A DNA stretch of 64,000 nt, taken from a virus. Position numbers and translations under genes: made by a program. Numbering within the stretch: position 1 is the first letter of the stretch; each line of letters opens with the position of its first letter. Below, one piece after another: positions 16,998 to 23,575 of the stretch. A model generated the notes under the pieces. It had not been told where the DNA came from, did not search any database, and saw only the letters and a list, made by a program, of their open reading frames with translations. Location of the stretch: IMG/VR virus record IMGVR_UViG_3300027749_000040, positions 110,471 through 174,470 of that record. One strand, given 5' to 3'.

Positions 16998-18132
16998 GTC
17001 CCTGTCGATATTAAAGTCTAAAATTGATAAATTTTCCATTAAAGAGGCTAAGGGACATTTAGACCATCCTGAGGATTTAATATTTTTAGACGGCACTCAA
17101 GGTGCTAACCGTGCTGTTCAAGCAAGCGTAGACACAGTTAAAAATCCAGCAACAGTCACAATTAAGTGGGATGGATATCCTGCATTGATTTTTGGGCGTG
17201 GTACAAATGGCAAGTTCAGTATTATGGACAAACATATGTTCAATAAAAAAGACTTATCAGGTCGTCAAGTATTCAGCCCCGAACAATTTGTTGAATATGA
17301 TAGAGCCCGAGGAGTTGACCGTAGTGGATTACATCAATTAATTGCCGAAATTTGGCCAGGACTAGAAAAGTCAGATAGAAGCAAAGGTTATTACTGGGGA
17401 GACTTACTATTCAGTCAACCGTTGCAAGAACAAAACGGTATGTATAAGTTCAAAGCTAATCCCAATGGTATTGCATACACAGTTGAGGCAAACAGTGAAG
17501 TAGGACAGTTATTTAAAGGAAAACAAGCCGCTATTGTGGTACACCAGTTTATTCCTCCAAATGCCGCTACAACAGATGAAGCCACACCATTGGACGGTGG
17601 CATTGGTAGTTTGAAAAATAACAGTAATGTAGCTATTGTTCCTGCAAAAATGCCCATCACTCCTAAATTAAAGATAAGCAGTAAATTAGTTAACCAAGCA
17701 CAATCTGATATTAAAAAGTATGGTCCTGCTGTGGATCAATTGTTAAATACAGCTCCGCAAGCCGCAACAACATTTCGTGGATTGTTTACTACCTATATCA
17801 ATAAGAAAATTGTTGCAGGTGATTTGAATAATTTAGTAGATGGATTTATGGAATACTTTAATAGTCGTCCAATGACTGATGCTATGAAAACAAAGTTGAC
17901 TCAGCACCTAGAAGCTAATAAAGCAGGATTAGTTGGAGCATTCACTATATGGGTTAGTTTATATCAATTGAAAATGGCTATCGTAGACCAACTCAATAAA
18001 GCCGCAGAAGCAAGTCCTGTGAAGGGCTATCTAGATGACGGAACACAGACTCAAGAAGGTTTTGTCAGTAACGGACTCAAATTTGTAGATAGAATGGGCT
18101 TCAGCCGTCAGAATTTGGCTGGAAGAACCTAA
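16984..18132 (+). CDS. KWDG-motif protein, nucleotidyltransferase/ligase-like (DUF6267-type)
   Basis: 382 aa. TIKWDGYPALIFGRG (about residues 58-72) has the KxDG motif I of covalent nucleotidyltransferases (ATP ligases, capping enzymes). It is followed by MDKHMF, GYYWGDLLFS (motif III-like) and GIAYTVEAN. The C-terminal half is helical and lacks a clear ligase OB-fold signature. I associate this with an uncharacterised phage family (DUF6267). It may seal or cap nucleic acid or modify a protein. Activity is inferred from the motif. Confidence 0.6.
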   Translation: MSLSESLSILKSKIDKFSIKEAKGHLDHPEDLIFLDGTQGANRAVQASVDTVKNPATVTIKWDGYPALIFGRGTNGKFSIMDKHMFNKKDLSGRQVFSPEQFVEYDRARGVDRSGLHQLIAEIWPGLEKSDRSKGYYWGDLLFSQPLQEQNGMYKFKANPNGIAYTVEANSEVGQLFKGKQAAIVVHQFIPPNAATTDEATPLDGGIGSLKNNSNVAIVPAKMPITPKLKISSKLVNQAQSDIKKYGPAVDQLLNTAPQAATTFRGLFTTYINKKIVAGDLNNLVDGFMEYFNSRPMTDAMKTKLTQHLEANKAGLVGAFTIWVSLYQLKMAIVDQLNKAAEASPVKGYLDDGTQTQEGFVSNGLKFVDRMGFSRQNLAGRT

Positions 18133-18159
18133 CCAAAACCGACTTTTTTAATTGCTAGG

Positions 18160-18167
18160 CATAAATA
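18160..18167 (+). promoter_or_regulatory. Late-type promoter (gene 18213)
   Basis: CATAAATA followed by AGTGTATGAATC; a leader of about 40 bases carries AAAGGA before ATG 18213. Confidence 0.6.
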
Positions 18168-18212
18168 AGTGTATGAATCTATATGATTCAAACATTTTAA
18201 AGGAAAATTATC

Positions 18213-18635
18213 ATGGCAGGTTTTACAAGAACACACGGCGATGCACAACCAGTATTCGCAATTGACGTACAAAATGGTCCAGTAGCTCCAGATACGGCAG
18301 CTAACGGCACGACTACTAATTTATATGGTCCAGCACTTGACTTCTTCGGTTTTGACTTAGGGGCCGCTCCAACAGCACAATTAGGTGTTGACGAGATGGT
18401 TGCACAAGTTATGGTTTCTATCGAACAATTAGCTACAGTTGCAATTTATGCAGTTCAAGCTACCGCAAACACAACAAACATGTCTGTTGCTGTTTATCCA
18501 GTAGGCGCATACACCGCGGCTGCACTACAAGCACAAACTCGTGCTTTAGGTACAGTTAACGGTTATGACCTAAGTGGTGCTGTTGTTACTAACGTTGGTT
18601 TCCGTTTAGCTTCTTCAGCTACAAGCGCAAGCTAA
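18213..18635 (+). CDS. Putative virion structural/decoration protein
   Basis: 140 aa, very low charge, Ala/Thr/Val-rich (VDEMVAQVMVSIEQLATVAIYAVQ), no Cys, codon use biased to common codons. It is a single-gene late unit: late promoter and AAAGGA leader upstream, strong terminator directly downstream. That suggests abundant expression, as for a head decoration or minor tail protein. The structural role is inferred from regulation and composition; no family recognised with certainty. Confidence 0.6.
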   Translation: MAGFTRTHGDAQPVFAIDVQNGPVAPDTAANGTTTNLYGPALDFFGFDLGAAPTAQLGVDEMVAQVMVSIEQLATVAIYAVQATANTTNMSVAVYPVGAYTAAALQAQTRALGTVNGYDLSGAVVTNVGFRLASSATSAS

Positions 18636-18656
18636 TCAGAAGTTTAACTTCAAAGA

Positions 18657-18686
18657 AATCCGAGATTTATTCTCGGATTTTTTTTG
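18657..18686 (+). terminator. Rho-independent terminator
   Basis: AATCCGAGA (18657-18665), loop TTTAT, TCTCGGATT (18671-18679) and a following T run. Isolates the 18213 unit from the next late promoter at 18689. Confidence 0.92.
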
Positions 18687-18688
18687 CC

Positions 18689-18696
18689 TCTAAATA
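18689..18696 (+). promoter_or_regulatory. Late-type promoter with leaderless geometry (gene 18702)
   Basis: TCTAAATA, 5 bases (CACAT), ATG 18702. Sits immediately after the terminator T run. Confidence 0.55.
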
Positions 18697-18701
18697 CACA
18701 T

Positions 18702-19157
18702 ATGAGTTTTAAAATAAGTTGCTATACATTATTTGATATCACGCAGACAGGTGTTATTAATCGTTCCAGACCCGGAACAGACGATGATCCTGAAGTATGG
18801 TTACATAGAAGAAACACGCAATGTAATTTTGATACAATAGTGCAAGCAGTATCATTGAGGTCACAGCCAGAGAATATTACTATTCCTGTGCTTAATAAAA
18901 TTAAGTTAAATGAATTTGATAGTTTTGGTTTTCTTTTTGAAGAAGATATTGAAATAAATTGCTGGACCTTTGATTTTACTGTTCAACATGCCAGTGTATA
19001 CCATGATGGAATAACTGATTTGGGTTCATTATATTCAGATTGTGACCAAGTTCCAATGATAAAGACAAGTAAAGCCTGGGATAAACTACCAGTATTTTTG
19101 GATAGTTCGGATGAACTTAGAAACATTTATTTTAAGGTGGTCGAAAATGATGAATGA
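18702..19157 (+). CDS. Conserved hypothetical late protein
   Basis: 151 aa from ATG 18702 (MSFKISCYTLFDITQTGV), chosen by the promoter geometry over a TTG at 18684. Contains HRRNTQCNFDTIVQ and an aromatic, acidic C-terminal half. It looks like a conserved family of aquatic T4-like phages with no assigned role. Overlaps the next gene by 11 bases. Confidence 0.75.
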   Translation: MSFKISCYTLFDITQTGVINRSRPGTDDDPEVWLHRRNTQCNFDTIVQAVSLRSQPENITIPVLNKIKLNEFDSFGFLFEEDIEINCWTFDFTVQHASVYHDGITDLGSLYSDCDQVPMIKTSKAWDKLPVFLDSSDELRNIYFKVVENDE

Positions 19158-19632
19158 TATTGAACTAGAACGAAAATTTAACAGAATGATTTCTACAAAA
19201 GAAATCAATGAGTTGCAAGATGTTTCTATTTTTGAAATGACTAAGGATAATTATGTCGTATTCAAACAATACCGTATAAAGAAAAAGTCCAAAACAGACA
19301 TTGATGTTTGTTTGACAAACGGAGATTTGGTGCATTCTTTTTCTAGTATGCGTAATGCTATTTGTTGGTGCATTTTTGACAAACGTGGCAAATATGTTAT
19401 GGCTGATAGAATAATAACATTAGACAGGTGTATCTCTAATGAAGAGGTCCAAATGTCAATTCATAAAAACTTATTCAAAAAATCAAAAAAAACAGAGGAT
19501 AAATTAATATTCCTAGCAAAATTGAACGAGGACCAGTTTAGACGCAGTACAATGCATCGAGAATTAGAGAGTTATGTGGGACAGTCTGACTATTGGCAGA
19601 AGCATCAGTTTAAATTAAAAACCGCACATTAA
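19147..19632 (+). CDS. Conserved hypothetical phage protein
   Basis: 161 aa; start at ATG 19147 (19150 also possible) with AAGGTGG just upstream. Contains SMRNAICWCIFDKRGKY, LDRCISNEEVQM and a Lys-rich helical region. Likely binds another late protein, but nothing catalytic is visible. Function unknown. Confidence 0.7.
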   Translation: MMNDIELERKFNRMISTKEINELQDVSIFEMTKDNYVVFKQYRIKKKSKTDIDVCLTNGDLVHSFSSMRNAICWCIFDKRGKYVMADRIITLDRCISNEEVQMSIHKNLFKKSKKTEDKLIFLAKLNEDQFRRSTMHRELESYVGQSDYWQKHQFKLKTAH

Positions 19633-19642
19633 AGCCAAAAGT

Positions 19643-19650
19643 GATAAATA
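19643..19650 (+). promoter_or_regulatory. Late-type promoter (gene 19678)
   Basis: GATAAATA followed by CTTTATATTAG; 27 bases to ATG 19678. Confidence 0.65.
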
Positions 19651-19677
19651 CTTTATATTAGTCTTGGGACCACAACT

Positions 19678-20400
19678 ATGAAATTAACAGATTTTGACAA
19701 ACAACCAGTATACAGTGCTCAAAGAGCATTAAAAGAGCATTATGGCACATCCATTGATGTTAGCAGAATGACTTATGCACAAGTGCGTAACATGCTTAGT
19801 AAAGTTCGCGGCTTGATGAGTGAATCTAAAGAATCAACCAAGTTCTATGAAAGTACTGCAAACAGTTCATACATGAAACTAGTTTTTATGGAACAAGCAT
19901 TGAGCAAGCAATTTGCTTACTTAAGCACACACCGCCCGCGTATCGTTGTCGAGAATGAGGAAGTAGAAAAGTCACAGACTATTCTAGCCGCACAAGATAT
20001 GGTTGACTCTATTCAGAAGATGGTTGAGCAAGTTAGTGATATGATTGTTAAAGAACTTCCTGCATTGGTTGACTCAGTTCAATCTGAAATTGGTGTTAAC
20101 GAGAGTTCTTCCTTCAGTCAACAAGCCACAGAAGCATTGACTTCATTACAAGCCGCATTGACACAAAGCCAAGGCACAATGAAAGACGCTGTAAATGGTA
20201 TTACTGGTCAAGGTGATATGGGTGCATTTGACGGCGCCGATGATATGAGTACTGATATCGGTGGTGATTTAGGTGGTGAAGAAGATTTCAACATGGATGC
20301 AACTGAAGAACTGCCGGACGGCGGCGAAGAAGAAGTTGACCTAAACATGGGTGACGAAGAACCAGAAGATTTAGGTTCTGTAGGCCGCGCCAAAAGATAA
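19678..20400 (+). CDS. Acidic coiled-coil late protein, possible head scaffold/core component
   Basis: 240 aa. The N-terminal half is helical (SAQRALKEHYG, MLSKVRGLMSES); the middle is Gln/Ser-rich coiled coil; the last ~60 residues are extremely acidic and Gly-rich (GGEEDFNMDATEELPDGG). A helical body with acidic tail is reminiscent of prohead core or scaffold proteins, but could equally be a DNA-mimic or assembly chaperone. First of a late operon with 20402 and 20723. Confidence 0.5.
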   Translation: MKLTDFDKQPVYSAQRALKEHYGTSIDVSRMTYAQVRNMLSKVRGLMSESKESTKFYESTANSSYMKLVFMEQALSKQFAYLSTHRPRIVVENEEVEKSQTILAAQDMVDSIQKMVEQVSDMIVKELPALVDSVQSEIGVNESSSFSQQATEALTSLQAALTQSQGTMKDAVNGITGQGDMGAFDGADDMSTDIGGDLGGEEDFNMDATEELPDGGEEEVDLNMGDEEPEDLGSVGRAKR

Positions 20401-20401
20401 T

Positions 20402-20722
20402 ATGAGACTCTTTGAGTTTGACACTAGTCCACTATTAGTTGGGTTGGTTGCAACGACCAGCCAACTAACCAGTGAAATCAATGCTGGTAAAGTTAAACCA
20501 AATTGGACCGTTCCAGAACTCTTGCAATATTATAGAGATAATGATATCATTATTGATAAGTCAGATTTGTACAACATGATTAAAAATCCTCCATTGAACA
20601 AATATATTACCAACATACAAGGTGATAGTATTGTGTTTAAAGGACAAACAGAAGGTGGCGAGCAAGCTCCCGATGAAAGCAAAAAAGTTGTACAACAAAT
20701 GGCCAAACAAGCAATGAAATAA
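20402..20722 (+). CDS. Conserved small hypothetical protein
   Basis: 106 aa, one base after the previous stop. Ends in a helical Lys/Gln-rich tail (SKKVVQQMAKQAMK). Middle DKSDLYNMIKNPPLNKYI suggests a small helix-turn-helix-like bundle, but no defined family. Same operon as 19678. Confidence 0.65.
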   Translation: MRLFEFDTSPLLVGLVATTSQLTSEINAGKVKPNWTVPELLQYYRDNDIIIDKSDLYNMIKNPPLNKYITNIQGDSIVFKGQTEGGEQAPDESKKVVQQMAKQAMK

Positions 20723-21580
20723 ATGAAAAAACTTATGGTATGTGGCTGTAGCTTCAGCGCAGTCAGCACTAAAGAAGAATATAACGGTACAGCGTGGAGC
20801 GAAATTCTAGTAGATAAATTAGGCTGGAACTTACAAAATATTGCTCGACAGGGTTGCAGTAACGGTGGTATTAGAATTCAAATTGATGAGGTACTCAGAC
20901 AAAAACCTGATTTTGCTATTATCACCCCTACCTCATATGACAGAATAGAAATTCCTAATTTTATTAAGGAAAAGACTAAACTTGATTTTAGTAAGTTGAC
21001 ACATATCTTGATGGATATGTTGTTGCGACCTGTAATATATGACACTTTTAAAAAAGATGATGGTAAGTCATATTACAAAGATGCAGGCTTAGATAATATA
21101 AATTATGGTAATAATTATTCTAGGTTGATAGTAGAAACCATACACTCATTGGCAGATAATCACCATCATCCATATAGACTTAATCAACCTGTCCTGCCTG
21201 AAGTGCAAACAGCATTAGAAATGTATATTAATTACATATATGATGGTTCTTGGAAAAGACAAATGGATGAATGGATTATACGAGATGGGCTAGTTCAATT
21301 ACAAGCAAATAATATACCATTTTTAATCAACACCGGTTACTCATTGTGGCCCCATATTAACTATATGAAAGAAGCATTAACTAATGTGATTGATGAGATA
21401 TATATATTGGATGATGATAAAAAAAATCCTTACAGCGTGTTTTGCATTATGCCCCCACCTGGCTCTACTCCAAAAGATCCATATGGCCCAAATGATCCCG
21501 GCTATCATACTAGCATAGAAGGTCAGCAATTTATAGCAGATGGATTTTATAATATTATCAAGAACCGTTGGGGCCTATAA
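20723..21580 (+). CDS. SGNH-like protein with GCS in place of GDS
   Basis: 285 aa. N-terminal KLMVCGCSFSAVS corresponds to SGNH block I, with Cys before the Ser. TAWSEILVDKLGW, NIARQGCSNGGIRIQ (block II-like Gly/Asn), PDFAIITPTSYDR (block III-like) and a C-terminal GYHTSIEGQQFIADG supply the fold and a possible His. This GCSFS/NGGI pattern occurs in uncharacterised phage proteins. Hydrolase activity is plausible but unproven. Confidence 0.65.
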   Translation: MKKLMVCGCSFSAVSTKEEYNGTAWSEILVDKLGWNLQNIARQGCSNGGIRIQIDEVLRQKPDFAIITPTSYDRIEIPNFIKEKTKLDFSKLTHILMDMLLRPVIYDTFKKDDGKSYYKDAGLDNINYGNNYSRLIVETIHSLADNHHHPYRLNQPVLPEVQTALEMYINYIYDGSWKRQMDEWIIRDGLVQLQANNIPFLINTGYSLWPHINYMKEALTNVIDEIYILDDDKKNPYSVFCIMPPPGSTPKDPYGPNDPGYHTSIEGQQFIADGFYNIIKNRWGL

Positions 21581-21583
21581 ATA
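21576..21583 (+). promoter_or_regulatory. Late-type promoter with leaderless geometry (IscA-like)
   Basis: Exact T4 consensus TATAAATA, 5 bases (CATCT), ATG 21589. It overlaps the end of the previous gene. Confidence 0.75.
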
Positions 21584-21588
21584 CATCT

Positions 21589-21909
21589 ATGATAACACTG
21601 ACCGATAAAGCCGCAAAAAAGGTTAATCAAACCCTTACAAAACGAGGTACGGGCGTAGGTATAAGAATAGGTGTTAAAACAACAGGTTGTTCTGGTCTAG
21701 CATATGTACTTGAATATGTAGATAATCCAAATGAAACTGATATAAGAGTAGACTGTAGCGGATGTATCTTCTATGTCGATCCCAAAAGCATTCCATACGT
21801 ACAGGGCATGACTGTAGATTTTGTACGCAATGGATTAAATGAAGGTTTTGAATTTAATAATCCAAACGAGAGAGACCGTTGTGGATGCGGGGAAAGTTTC
21901 AGAGTATAA
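21589..21909 (+). CDS. IscA/HesB-type Fe-S cluster assembly protein
   Basis: 106 aa from ATG 21589 (MITLTDKAAKKV), fixed by the promoter. A-type carrier features: GVKTTGCSGLAYVLEY with the first Cys, and a C-terminal RCGCGESF with the CxC pair, giving the usual three-Cys set. A-type carriers hand Fe-S clusters to apo-enzymes. In this phage it could serve the radical SAM protein at 272 or host photosystem/respiratory or ribonucleotide metabolism. Such genes are known in aquatic phages. Confidence 0.9.
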   Translation: MITLTDKAAKKVNQTLTKRGTGVGIRIGVKTTGCSGLAYVLEYVDNPNETDIRVDCSGCIFYVDPKSIPYVQGMTVDFVRNGLNEGFEFNNPNERDRCGCGESFRV

Positions 21910-22797
21910 ATGTACCTTGCAACAGTGACTTGTAATAGAGATTTTCAGCAAATGTTATTACAAGCTGAAAGCATTCAACGATTTTTAAATCCATGCAAGC
22001 ATGTAATTATCATCAATGAATCGAATCCTGATTTAGATTTTTGGAATAGATGGTTAAAACCATATTATTCCCAGCATGAATTAGTAATTATTCCTAGAAT
22101 TGAATATGCATATCCATCTAGTTGCATAGGAACAAGAGATGTTTACGGGGAGGTCGATCAGATAAGTAATGGCTGGAGAACTCAACAACTACAAAAAATG
22201 CTATTGGCATATAAATTTGAAGACGATTATTTATTATTAGATTCTAAAAACTTTTTTATAAAACCAACAGACCTTGCTGAATGGGATAATTGTATAGGCA
22301 GCGGTAGTTTTTTAGGATTTGGTTCAATGCATAATTTTGTAGGAACTTATAAAAAATATACAGAATTATTTGAATATGAACTTGAATATTATATAGGGCC
22401 ACACACTCCCTTTAAAGTCAAACGAGAACCACTAGTATCAAAATGTAAACTAAGTGAATTGGGGTATCAATTATTTTATCCTGAATATAGTAGGAAGCCG
22501 GCTTCTGAGGGTATTTTTTATTCTTTTCTAGTACGTGATGAAATTACTCAACAGGTAGGAACACATTTTAAAAAAAATATAACTATATGGGGAGATGAAA
22601 AATCTACTCTTACTAAAAAATTATTTCAAATATTGATGGACAATGATATCAAAGTAGTTGGATTGCACAGAGAAATCTTATCAACTATGACTGAACAAGA
22701 TACAAAAATAGTAGAATTTTGGCTTAACTCAACTGGAAAAATAGGATTAGGCTTTACTAATAAAATATACCCTATGCCAAGAGACTCACACGTATAG
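21910..22797 (+). CDS. Glycosyltransferase-like protein (DUF6492-type)
   Basis: 295 aa starting directly after the IscA stop. N-terminal MYLATVTCNRDFQQMLL and HVIIINESNPDLDFWN look like a GT-A nucleotide-sugar fold. NGWRTQQLQKMLLAY followed by YLLLDSKNFFIKP is the DxD-like segment of the DUF6492 group. Likely sugar transfer to virion or cell surface; donor and acceptor unknown. Confidence 0.6.
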   Translation: MYLATVTCNRDFQQMLLQAESIQRFLNPCKHVIIINESNPDLDFWNRWLKPYYSQHELVIIPRIEYAYPSSCIGTRDVYGEVDQISNGWRTQQLQKMLLAYKFEDDYLLLDSKNFFIKPTDLAEWDNCIGSGSFLGFGSMHNFVGTYKKYTELFEYELEYYIGPHTPFKVKREPLVSKCKLSELGYQLFYPEYSRKPASEGIFYSFLVRDEITQQVGTHFKKNITIWGDEKSTLTKKLFQILMDNDIKVVGLHREILSTMTEQDTKIVEFWLNSTGKIGLGFTNKIYPMPRDSHV

Positions 22798-22811
22798 TGC
22801 GCCCTTTAAGC

Positions 22812-22839
22812 TTTACAACTTATTATAATAGTGTACAAT
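22812..22839 (+). promoter_or_regulatory. Host sigma-70-type promoter with leaderless geometry (gene 22846)
   Basis: TTTACA (22812-22817), 16 bases, TACAAT (22834-22839), 6 bases before ATG 22846. Confidence 0.55.
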
Positions 22840-22845
22840 AATACA

Positions 22846-23532
22846 ATGTATATACCAAACAAATATAATTATGTCCCTTTACTTAGAGAAACAATCAACG
22901 GTTCTAGAAAATATGCTACACCGGATGGTGAAAAATTACCTAGTGTCACTACAATACTAGACTTCACTAAATCAGAAGAATCTAAACAAGCATTACAAAA
23001 CTGGCGCAAGCGTGTTGGCACTCAGAAAGCTCAAGAAATCACTACAGAAGCCGCAGGTCGCGGAACTCGTATGCACAAGTGGATCGAGGATTACATAAAA
23101 ACAGGAATTATCAATGAGCCCGGAAGTAATCCTTATAGCCAGCAGAGCCATAAAATGGCCCAATCAATCATTTCTCAGGGCCTTAGTAAATGCAATGAAT
23201 ATTGGGGAACGGAAGTTCCCCTCTATTATCCAAAAATTTACGCAGGTACTACAGACTTAGCAGGGGTGCATGATGGTAATGAAGCTATCATGGACCACAA
23301 GCAAACAAACAAACCAAAGAAACGTGAATGGATTGATGACTACTTTGTTCAATTAGCGGCTTATGCTAATGCTCACAATGAAGTACATGGTACTAAGATC
23401 CGTAAAGGGGTTATTTTTATGTGTGATCCTACTTGCTTATATCAGGAATTCATTATAGAAGGTAGTGAATTCGACAAATACACTGATATGTGGTTCAAAA
23501 GAGTTGAACAGTACTATACACAGTTCCTATAA
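22846..23532 (+). CDS. PD-(D/E)XK exonuclease, RecB/MGME1-like
   Basis: 228 aa from ATG 22846; an in-frame GTG at 22831 lies in the promoter. Motifs: LPSVTTIL, GRGTRMHKWIEDY (His of RecB-type nucleases), AGTTDLAG (D), AIMDHKQTNK (DxK, then QT), and YFVQLAAYANAHN (QxxxY). This is the arrangement of Cas4/RecB and mitochondrial MGME1-like single-strand exonucleases. Probable role in recombination or end processing. Confidence 0.85.
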   Translation: MYIPNKYNYVPLLRETINGSRKYATPDGEKLPSVTTILDFTKSEESKQALQNWRKRVGTQKAQEITTEAAGRGTRMHKWIEDYIKTGIINEPGSNPYSQQSHKMAQSIISQGLSKCNEYWGTEVPLYYPKIYAGTTDLAGVHDGNEAIMDHKQTNKPKKREWIDDYFVQLAAYANAHNEVHGTKIRKGVIFMCDPTCLYQEFIIEGSEFDKYTDMWFKRVEQYYTQFL

Positions 23533-23540
23533 TAAAAATT

Positions 23541-23548
23541 GATAAATA
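23541..23548 (+). promoter_or_regulatory. Late-type promoter (tail fibre 23576)
   Basis: GATAAATA, with a 27-base interval to ATG 23576 that is almost wholly an inverted repeat. Confidence 0.65.
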
Positions 23549-23575
23549 AGTGTAAATCTGTAAAGAATTACACTT
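23548..23575 (+). repeat. Leader hairpin abutting the fibre start codon
   Basis: AAGTGTAA (23548-23555) pairs with TTACACTT (23568-23575) across a 12-base loop; the next base is the A of ATG 23576. No Shine-Dalgarno motif is visible. It could control translation or mRNA stability. Confidence 0.7.
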
